Source: Chondrosia reniformis
Lineage: Eukaryota > Porifera > Demospongiae > Chondrillida > Chondrillidae
DNA: 64,000 bases
Assembly (NCBI GenBank): GCA_947172415.1
Contig: OX359190.1
Coordinates: 2,604,001 to 2,668,000, forward strand
Direction: 5' to 3'
The notes beneath the pieces were generated by a model that was not told where the DNA came from, ran no database searches, and was given only the letters and a program-made list of their open reading frames with translations. Below, piece by piece: positions 1-15,500 of the stretch (positions within the stretch are counted from its first letter, which is position 1; the number at the start of each line of letters is the position of its first letter). Position numbers and translations under genes: made by a program.

Positions 1-338
1 TTCAAAACTTGTCTGAAATATAGTTAGTGAGCTAGTATGCTGTGTGGTGTACCTCCATTGCTATATATATGTGGTGTGCTATATGTAGTGACCCCACTGG
101 TCCAACTGGTGGTTCTGGTGAATGTGAACCTGGTGGAGAACACGGAACTGGGGTTTCATCTGGACCAAGTGCAGCAAGAGGTCAGGTGGGTGACCATGGC
201 AACCATGGAACTGATGGTAATCGTGGAGAACACATTGTCAGGGAGATCCTGAAGACACTGGTGCAAGAGGTCCTCCTGGACCACCAGGTCCATCTGTATG
301 GTCCACCTGGAGACATTGGTGCAAGAGGTCACATATTT
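1..338 (+). pseudogene. Collagen-like exon, unit 1 (5' end outside window)
   Basis: The exon at 89-338 follows acceptor ATGTAG and ends at donor GTAAGT (339). It reads as Gly-X-Y repeats such as GPTGGSG and GDHGNHG. The triplet pattern is in one frame for 89-241, moves to another frame for about 242-296 (GDPEDTGARGPPGPPGPS), and returns to the first at 297-338 (YGPPGDIGARGH). Two compensating indels therefore break the collagen pattern, although the first frame stays open. The same breaks occur in all four units, so they predate the duplication. The exon ends in phase 0, whereas the next downstream exon (SELENOO, 499) needs phase 2, so an in-frame fusion is not expected. Collagen-like origin is secure; a functional product is doubtful. 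Confidence 0.6.
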
Positions 339-415
339 GTAAGTTAAATGCTGATTCGGACCTTATTTAAAGAACTCTTATTTCTATTGCTCAATAACTA
401 GACAATTTATCATGA

Positions 416-5086
<4,671 letters not shown>

Positions 5087-5140
5087 AAATATACTCATCT
5101 TATTAAGTAAGTGTACATAAATGACTAATGTATGAATATA

Positions 5141-5576
5141 TCTTAAGGACGGGTTTAATTGCGAGTACTTAAGTTTGCGATTTGGCTACCCCTCACATTT
5201 TGCTGGTACTAATAATTGCGGAATTGCAAAAAATCAACCATACCAAATGCAACTAGCCGATATTCAACTACTCCTAGTCCTGACTCACTGAGTGTGGGAA
5301 CAGTCAGCCTCGTTGATTTCAGATGTAGCTGGTGATGTAGCGGTCACGAATAATAGCGCAAGCGTGTTAACGTTTCGTTAAACTGAGTTTGACCCTTGAA
5401 CTACTAGCCAGTATGTCAGATAGTTTGAAGATTCGATTCTTTCGATTCGAATTAAGCGAAAATTCAAAATTACTCCCAAGAAATATTTAATATTCACGTG
5501 TATTAAGTATTGCGATCTCGACCTAAATCGCAAAATTCGCAATTAATAGTAGTCGTTATTAAACCTTCCCCTAAGG
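5141..5576. mobile_element. 436-bp TA-flanked MITE (unit 1)
   Basis: It is flanked by TA on both sides (5139-5140 and 5577-5578). Units 2 and 3 lack it and have a single TA at the site. The ends are imperfect inverted repeats with shared core GGTTTAAT followed by CGA. It has no coding capacity. TA duplication and size fit a Tc1/mariner-type MITE. It sits in the 3'-UTR intron of SELENOO. Confidence 0.75.
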
Positions 5577-6036
5577 TAACTAAAAATTGCTTCATTGTTG
5601 ATTTATGAGGTGTTAATTGGGACTATGTTGACCATATAGGGCAGCCATATTTTTTGGCCATCCCCAATTAAAGTGTACTACTGTTTATAATGTAGTCAAA
5701 GGCCATATCAATTTATGTTATACTATGTCACTTTATTCTTTTGCATTCCACACCTATTCCAATATAAACATTATAATCGTGTATAAAATACATTCTATGC
5801 ATAATGCGTACGTACATATAAACCGTTGTATATGTATGTATACATAATAGATATTCATTCAATCCCATATATCTTGCTGACATGATTACATGATTTCAAC
5901 CTTGTTTTACATATATATCCTTTCAGAATGCACACTCTGTTCTAATGGTCTGAATCTGGAATTATTGTAATGATTGCAATTTATTTACTATACGTAGATG
6001 TTGCAACTTCTCAGTTTGCCTATGCACAGCAAATTA

Positions 6037-6079
6037 ATGAAGAGTTTGTCTTAAATCTATGAGACAGACAATCTCTGAT
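6037..6079 (+). promoter_or_regulatory. SECIS element, SELENOO unit 1
   Basis: ATGA (6037-6040) begins an 11-bp stem, AGAGTTTGTCT against AGACAATCTCT with one mismatch. The apical loop opens with AAA about 12 nt after ATGA, and TGAT (6076-6079) closes the non-Watson-Crick quartet. CAGC/GCTG outside can form the lower helix. It lies in a second 3'-UTR exon that begins at 5937 after intron 5107-5936. It would recruit SBP2 to recode the UGA. Confidence 0.8.
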
Positions 6080-6564
6080 GTTGAGAGGCTGAATATTCTG
6101 TTAATCTTCACTAAATAGCAACTTATTATTATTATTATTATTAAGTAATTATAAGAAATGTGAATATCTTTTATTAAACAGTGGTGATAAGCAGCTATAT
6201 AACGTATATCTCAAAATTTTGTAATATTGTGTCCTAAATATTGTTCAAATTCATGATCAGTGAAGCTTACAATTACATCACTATAATACCACAGATCATA
6301 ATTTTGCAATTGGTGTGAAAATCACCAATTCACCAAAATAAATTCTCCCCCAATATTTCCGGTTGTCCACCAATATTTATAACTACGTAGTATAATGAGA
6401 ACTGCTACAAACTTCATCCAAAATTATATACCATAGGATAATACCAACTAGTAGCTATATACAAATGTATTTTGAATTTTCAAAGTATATATTGCACACA
6501 CATATATAGGTAATGTACAAAATACTAAATACTAAAGGGTTATTTGTATAAATGTAAAAATAAG

Positions 6565-9500
6565 TTAAAGGGGGAAATCCTCTTTCAGTTTCTTAAGAAT
6601 CTTTTCATGAATCGGATAGTCATCTGATGTCTGCTGGAGAACTTTACCAAACAGATACAAGCTCTCCACTGTACCAGTGGTCAACAGGTGGAGAAGGAAG
6701 ATACTGTTTGCCTCCTTTGTTTTCTTTGCCTTCCCAATCTCCTGATACACCTCGAGAGTGATTAGTGGCTTTTTATCCACTCCCTCGAAGAGGTGATTCA
6801 CTATCTTGTCAACACAGAGGTTGCCCAACAGGTAGAGCCAGTGTTTTGATTGTATCGTTTCTTTCCAATTGTCTGGAACACCTATACAAAACACATGCAA
6901 TAACATGAACAATCATTACACCTTCATGATGTAGTAAACTGAACACAAATTCAAATGTTTCTAGTATACATTACACTGTATATGGTTTATACAGTGAATA
7001 TGCACTCACTCTGCTTCCTGGTGCCTCCAGTAGCAACTTTACATTCTCCAGAAAAGGACTCTTTATAGAGAAGGAACTGGTCTCCATCAAATTCAAGATC
7101 ATCAGTCATGACAAGCTATGTATATGGAATACAAAATATCAATACAATTGTCATGCATAAAATTGACTAACCCAAAATGTGCCAGTCATATATAGTAATT
7201 CTATAATAAAGTTTGAGAAATTGTATATCATCAGCCTTGTAAAGTTACCAAAAATTTCCAATTCGTTTAGCATTGAAAGTATGAGAAAGACAAAAACTGA
7301 AATGTCAATTTTGAATAAGTTCCAGAACACCTGGAATACACCTCATACACCTCTGTGTACTGTATAGTGCTGTTCAGTAAATACAATTGCACTGCGTGTA
7401 GCATACAAAACTTACAGAACTGGTGTCGTTGATACATTCTTTAGTAACCCAAATCGACTCTCTTGGAGTTAGTGGCTTTATTTCATCCAGCCTGGTACAA
7501 ACACCTGTCACCTGACTATCGGCTTCAAAACGCAAAAGATGCAAACTGGGCTTAATGCAATTTTTAAGACAGCAAACGACTCCATCTTCTAAAGTGGCTT
7601 TCTCTTCAAGAAACTCTGCACCGAACACCGCTTTGCTCACATGACAAATGCGCTCGTACATCTCCCTTCTGATGTGCTTGCAGAGCTCAGTCAAGGACAG
7701 ACTTAGCTTGGGAAAGTGCTGAGGAACCAACAGTTGGAGTTGAATGAGGTCTTCCTTTTGGGAAAGGATAATGTGAGCACTCTCTTGAGAGAAAATGAAC
7801 TGTGTGGTGTCTGATTTACTGGGACAGTACCTCCACTGCTTTCCTCTCAGCTGGATTGGGCTCACTACCTCCTCCTTGAGTGCTTGTCTGCCACTTGCAA
7901 TATCTACAGCCAGTCTGTGGAATAGACCAGTTGGTATGCAGGTATACCTCTGATCTTGGACGGAATGGAATGAGAAAGTGTATGCCAAAGTAGCCACAGA
8001 TGCTTCAGGCAGGTGGATCTGCCTCTCGGGAAGGGCTGCTGGAATGAAGTAGCGTGTCTCCTTCTCTCTCACTTTGGCTGCAATACCAATTTTTACCAGG
8101 ACCTCCAGGAGCCATCTTGTTGGGATGTCAGCATTGATATCTAGCTGTCGAAACAAGGCCTCTGAAACAGCTTCAGGAATTACTCCTTTTTCCATGAAGA
8201 TACGTAGCTCTGGGCTTGGACATTCACTTGGGCCATACTGGACTGATAGCACTTTGGACATTTCCTTGTACAGAAAGGTTGCATCTGTACAGATCCACTG
8301 CTCTTTGTACTCACTCAGGTCAAAGTACAAATAGAACCCAAGGCAATGAAACAGGTTCAGCAGTGCAAGTAGCTGTCTGTCAGGATCTACTGGTTGAATA
8401 AATTGGCATCGGAGGCAAAACTCTTTCAGTTCTGTCAGCTTCCACATCTTCTTTTCCACACTAGATGTGATTAGTTGCAGGCAGAACCAAACTTTGGGGA
8501 CTTTCAATGCTAACCGATTATTGGAATCTGCAAGCTGAGAGCGAAGGGCATTAACTACTTTGCAAGTGTGATCCTTCATCATGCTGTCTCCCTGTAGTTG
8601 ACTGTCTAATAGAAAGTAGCTACCAGCACCTTTGTATGCAACCTCTTTTGGGGGGAAAACCCTATTGCCATCATAAGGCTTGTTGTCCATTTCCTCTAGA
8701 ACCTTCTTGTTGTGGTCCAGTAGAGCTCTCTTAGTTTCAGGATCTTCAGGAAGATGGGAAAGGTGAGTGCCAACAAGGAAAATGCGAAGTTGAGGCTCAT
8801 TAGGCATGTCAAATGCTTTCAACTGCCGCTTGCTCTTCATTGACATTGTGTAGGCAGCTGTAATGGACTCCTTCATCAATTCCCAGGTTGAACAGCTGTT
8901 GGCTCTCTTCTCTTCGGTGGCTCCATCTCGACAGAAAGCATTGATATACGGATCTGTCAACCTCTCTGAAGCTTTAAAGACATGCAGAAAGTTGCAGGGA
9001 AAGTCCAGTAGGAGTGGAACGACATTCTGAAAGGAGGGCTGGCCTCCTGTGTCAAGGAGGTAAATGAATGTACACTTCTTTTCATCAAACTCTGCTTCAG
9101 TGGAGAGATTGTGTTGGCGCAGGAAGCTGTCCCTGGCTTGCTCTAGCAGCTCCAGTGGGTCTTGTACTGCTAAAGCCTCAGTGGTATCATCTCTATGGCT
9201 AGGAGGAGGAGGGGAATTGGAGACAGCGGTTGGCAGCTTGGTCGTCTCACTGGCTACCTCTGTTGTCTTGGTGATATCACCAGGTAAAGTGGCATCATTA
9301 GATGAAGCCTGTGGAAGAGAGGCAGGTGGGGCTTCTAGAGTACTGCCTGGAAAGACCTTCCTTTTCTCCATCTTAACCTTTGAAATAAGCTGCCCTAGCT
9401 TTTCATCTGTTAAAACTTTCCAGGAAGGACCAACTGCCAGACATTTAACGAAATCATACTTCTCTTCCTCTCCCTGACTCCCCTCTCCCTGATCCTCTAT

Positions 9501-12500
9501 TCTCAGGTTCTCTTCTTTCTGGTATTCCTCCAACCGATCTGTTCTTCCCTTTGTGTCTCCATCCTCAGCAATGGTGGCCACTTCAGGAGCTTCCAGCACT
9601 CCAGTGCTAGTTTTGTCTTCTCTTGGTGTGTCGTGGAGCAGGTAGTGCTTCAGTGAGGTTTTACCAACTCGAGGGCCTCCTGTCAGGAAACAGTAAAAGA
9701 TGTTAACCTCAACGGAGCCATGCCCTTCTATGGCTTCTTCATACCACTGGGGTTCCTAGATCGCACAACAACAAATCATGTAATAAACAGAAGTAAACTA
9801 TTATTACATATTTTATATTAACATAGTTACAACAATTGTCTTTATTCAATGATTACAGTTCTCAAGTCTATATACATAGGTTCAATTATGCTAGTTATAT
9901 AAAAGTGTGCAGTTTTTAAAGGTTCAATGAAGCGGATATTAGGATTTGAATAATGATCAACGTTGGGGTCAAAAATATTTCATTTGCTCTCAAAAGGAGT
10001 ACATGAATAAACACTTAATAAACATACGTAAAAAACTATAAACAATTGTAGGTTAAAGAATTGCCATCTACGTAGACTAACTTCAGTTGTTGGTTGAGTT
10101 TGGGTGATCATGAAGTAGAGGATGTACACTATAATTTAGAATGAGATTGACTAGTCTAATGTACAGGCTACACAGACATTACAACATTTAGAACTATTTT
10201 ACAGTTCCTAAAATCTACCCTCCTACCCTAACCAAGATGAGATATGGCAGAGGACCATACAGACTGTCCACTGTCGTTAGATCAATTCACTTGTGTGTGG
10301 GTCTTGGTATGAGGCTAATTGCATTGTGTGTTGCTTACACCAAATCAGTTCGAGTAATATATTAATGTATCTTCTAATACGTACACTGCTGGGAAGATGT
10401 CCAAATATAGAAACTAAAAGCAGTTTAGTATAAGGTACAGAGCTGACCCAAGTTGAATAACTTATTCTAAATAAACGTTATAATCCTAAGTAACAGTTGT
10501 CAATTGTTCCAAAACATGCTGCACATGGCCCAGTGGAGAAGAAGAGAAGGAGAAACTCTGTATCCTAATCCGAAACACTCGCTATGCTTAGTTCCCTATA
10601 GGCCTTCACTCTAAAGTAGATGTAGCATGTACTGAGAGAAATGGTGTGATAGATTATTCCTACATATGTACATAATCTTATGCACAGTGCAAGTTGTGTT
10701 TATAAACAAAGAATTAAAAGGTCAGTAATTATCAAATCACTTAACCCATTAACGACTGCTCACCCCTTTTCGGACCAGTAGTGCATGGTGAAGGACGGCG
10801 ACAATTTAAAATGGCCGAATTTATATATATTTTATACTATTCGATAGCGCATGTTGTAGGCAATACGAATATTGTGTTTGTACACAGTTTACTGCGTGTA
10901 TTAGACATAAAAGTTAAGTATAAAGTAAGAATAATTATGCAATCGTTTACATTAAAACGCACGTGGGCGTCCTATGTAAACAATGTTCACGGCGATGGAA
11001 GAAGCCTTTATTCGTCAGCATTTGCCTTTCTTCTCTTGGTTGTCAGTTGCTCTAGCGTATGATAAAGCTTAAAACACGGATTAGGAGGCGGACAAAGGGG
11101 TATTGGGTCTGAAGGCGAACATTGACTGCAGCAAAAGTAAGTTCTTCTACGTTGGAGACAAATACGGCAATGCCCTCTCCTATTTTGTCTCTCCTGGAAG
11201 TGCCGCTCAGTCAAACGTGTCACTGAGGCAGGATCATGGAAGCAGGGTTGTCTTTTGCGGGAGTTATGGCTGGCAATTAGTTGGCTGGCAATCTGTAGTG
11301 TAAATTCCTTCTGGGTAAACTGCTTAGTGGCTGTCTCCTTGTATATAACGTAGGCATTGACTACTGCCAGGTCTAGCAAAAAGTAAAAAATCCTCAGCCA
11401 CCATTTCTTGGATTTTTTACTACAAGAGTAGGTCTTGCGCCTAAAATCGAAAAGATCAACCCCACCCATATAAGTGTTATATAATTTAATGCTTTCGGGG
11501 CAAGGAACCTGCTGCCTAGTGCCATCCTTTGCTGTCCTCATTACATGGGTGGTGTTATGGGGATGAACTAATGTGTTTATGATGGCAACTGGTTTTTTGT
11601 CTATCCAAACCAGGCACTCAGTTTTGCCATCATTAACAAGTATGGATTTGTGTCCCCCCCTTGGCAGTGTCTTTCCGAGGGTCTTCAAATCGCGTAGAGC
11701 CTCAGGAAATCCCCTCCGGTTTACACGAGCAGTTCCAATAAGGTATGTCTGCTTCTGGTGGAGGGAACAGGCTAGAGAAGGACTGGTGAAAAAGTTGTCC
11801 GTATAAATATGGTGACTTCTGCCTTGGATGGAATGGCAGAGCATCTGAACAACTTTTTCACCTAGTCCACTCTCTGGGGAGCCACCCATTGCACCTAGGT
11901 ATACCTCAAAATCATAGGCATACCCATTTCTGGAATCACACATACACCACACCTTGTATCCTCGCTTTACGGGTTTCAGTGGCATGTACTGTTTAATGCT
12001 GGAACGGCCCTTAAACAGTACCATAGCTTCATCGACAGCCAGTTCCTGGTGTGGGTAGTATGCTTTTTGGCTGCATTCTTTCAGTTTGTTGAATAAGGGT
12101 CTCACCTTATAGAGTTTGTCAAAATTGGGTTGGCCTGGTGAGGGCATTTTGGTATTATCGTTCAGGTGGAGGAATCGGAGTATGCTCTTAAAGCGGTCCC
12201 TAGACATGCCCCTTGTGATCCCAGGAGCACCAAGAAGGGGATCCATACTCCAATAATCATTTATTGCAGGCAGCCTATGAATTCCCATGGCTATTAGGAT
12301 CCCAATGAACGATTTCATCTCTGGTACCGTAACATTTTCCCACGTAGGGCCAGGATGGCTTTGTTGGCTGTAGAGGTTTGTTTGATCGGTGATCAGCTGG
12401 AATGTGGCTGCATCAAATATTGCCTCAAAGACAGAGAGAGGGCTACAGCTTTCATCAAGGTTCAAAAGAGACCCTGACTTCATTGTAAATGGTGGATGGT

Positions 12501-15500
12501 CAAAGGATCCTTGCGATGAAGTAGAAGGAATTGGTGTTGGTATTGCAGAGATATCCTGTATAGAGGGGAGTGAACACGGTTGTTCTGGAGTTGATGCCCG
12601 AACTGGAAAAGGGTTGGAAGGTGGTGGAGACTGAGGTTCAACAACCTCTTCATCTTCATGAACGACTTCTTGAGCTTCTTCAAGGTGATCTCTGGATATC
12701 ACAGGTCCTATATTGGTATCAATTTCACCAACTTCAGCAGATTCCCAGAGATCATCCTCAGACAAAGCCCAATCACTGTCATCACTGTCTGCTGTTTCAT
12801 TTACTTTTCTTATAATGAAAGAAGTGTTCATTCTTTTAGCCATTGTTTCTTCAGTGTAATGTCAGCTAGATTTACAAAAGCTAAAGAACCATGAAAGCGA
12901 TTTTGTAAGTCATTTATATATGAACGATTGTCACACGTAACATTCGCGTAGTAAACTATAGGATTAGGAATAACCTAATCACTTTTTAATTTGTTACCTT
13001 TTGTTGCTGAGTAAGCGCCGATTTTTGCTGGATAGATAAGATATAAAGAGTAATCTTTATAGCTTCAAAACCGTCCTTTTTGATCAGCAGTAAGCTGTTT
13101 CCATGTACGTACGTATTAGGCGCCACTTATTGTGTATTACGCAAGCGGAAATGGCTGCCTAGGGAAGCGAGTTGGTATTTGATCAAATTCTACCGTCAGT
13201 TCCTGAAGTACTCCCCCGAATCAATACAGAAGAGAGTCATTTTAAGGTAAGCTTTCAACTAAACTTTAGTTTTGACCTTAAAATACACTTTAAGGGTCGA
13301 TTCGCCGGTGCTGGCTCAGAAGGGGTGTGCAGTCGTTAACGGCCTTGCGAAAGTAGAAAACGCAGTCGTTAAAAGGTTAAAGTTGTGTTTATAAACAAAG
13401 AATTAAAAGGTCACTAATTATCAAACTGCTAATGGATTATGACTTTGGAATATTTGGTTCAATCACTTTTAGAAGTAATAATATTCAAATAATATTCACT
13501 TTCAAATACCATATATTTTATAGCAAATAAATTGATTTCTTCCCTTATACGTACATTATAAGTGACGCATTCACACATTTATGATAAACAGTAGCTTTAC
13601 AAGAATGTTGGGGAACATTAGGTAACCATTAATCACAACTCAGTCAATCCCAAAAGTGTATGCATAAGGATTTTTCAGTAGTGTTTAAATGAGGAAAATT
13701 TGATAGCCTGCATAAGTTAAATCATTGTGGCCTTTGAAGGCTGTGCTAGCACAATGGCATCTTAGTTGTGGGTACGTGGTCTACTTTTCTAAGACCTTTT
13801 ACACATTACTCCCTACACAATGCACATGCTATGTAGCAATCACAGTGTATATGTACATATCAGGTAATATATACATACGACATGTTAGGCCATACGTAGG
13901 TACATATACAAATGATGATTCAGCAACTATAAATCAATGTATCCTTTGATTTTTGAGTGTCTATAGAAACAGTATTAGTAACACTCTGAGCTTTGAATCA
14001 ACCAGATCAATTCACATGTGAGTAGGTGTTGGTAGGAGGCTAATTGCATTGTGTGTTTATGGACCTCAAAAGAGGTTGAATAATATACGCATCACCAAAA
14101 TTCTCAAAATATTTATATGTAGACAGCCATTTTTCTAACACACTGCTTGGAAGATGTACATAGCAACTAAAAGCTATCTAGTATAAGGAAACTCCTTTTG
14201 AATCTATGTACGTATACAGACTTACACACTCAAACAATGTAGTATATCATTCTCAAATGATAAGAATGCTACATTCTCGATGATAATGTTACTGAAAAAA
14301 CTATTTTACTGTACCTTTATGCATTTAATTGAACAAGGAACACCAGATTTAAAAACATGATACCTCTCTCAGTCGAATGATCTGACTAGTACTATGACAA
14401 CATATTCACTGCTAAATGGCTGTCAGCATAAAGACTTAATTGGTAGCAATTTACACTTTCTGCTGTTGGCAAGTGGCTCAACTAACAATCTATAACTAAT
14501 CACTTGTACGTACACAGGACGAGAATACATTCAAGTTGAAACATACGTACGTACGTAGGTCTACATATACGCGACAATAAACACTCTAAGTAATCAGACA
14601 ATGAAGCTAACAATTCTAGCGGATAACACTTGGAACGCTTTACTTTCTCACTTTAACTGTAAAGAGCAAGGAAGATTTAACAATCTTCGTTAGTGGAAAC
14701 AAGTAAATACTTACTCGTAAGAGAACACTAATCTAAAGAAATACAAGTCGTATTACCATTGAAAATAGGAAAGAAAACCTAATGTTTCTATATTAAAATG
14801 TACGCGAAGCGCGCAACGAATGTTAACATAACTTGTACTGTAATTAGCTACTAGCCTACATTAATTGCTTCCTATAAAGATCGTCTAAATAGAAGAACCA
14901 TACGTATCTATATTAGAACACACGAAGTGAATAATTGCTTTATCACTATAAATCTCAGACATCAGTACTTCACATAAACTTAACACAAGGAGCTTTTATA
15001 GAACAGAAACTAGACACTTCTAGTTCGGCAAAGGCTATGTTCGGTGAAGTTAGAGCAGTCGATATACTTAAAGTGCTTTCCCTCTTATTAACATTCACTG
15101 ACAAATCTATTTGACTTTATTTATCTCTCTTACCTTACTTCAACAAGGTAAACCTGATTTAAGAACTTAGTAGTTCCCAAGATCAACGAATGATTTAAGT
15201 AATCATCAACAAGGTTTAAAAACTTAGTAATCATCTAAAGCAATACAAGTCTTGCTACCATTGAAAATAGGGAATAAAACCTTCTAATGTTTCTATTTTA
15301 AAGTTTACGCGAAGCGCAATGGTTTAAGTAATCATCAAAACTTTAAAAACTTTGTAATCATCTTATCATTTATCTATACCTTACTTCAACAAGGTAAACC
15401 AGATTTAAGAACTTTGTAATCATCTGCCTAAGATCTAGACGTTGACGACTATTTTTCACTGGTAAAATGGCCGACTTTTGGCTGCCAAAATAAAACTTTG

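Noticed and set aside
9064-9477. Plus-strand ORFs across the GTPase exons (also 28150-28563 and 45085-45921)
   Set aside because: They are antisense shadows of the GTPase exon; Ser/Pro-rich content comes from the low-complexity linker.
10781-11062. Plus-strand ORF inside the piggyBac left end
   Set aside because: It overlaps the transposase on the other strand and is terminal-repeat-proximal noncoding DNA.
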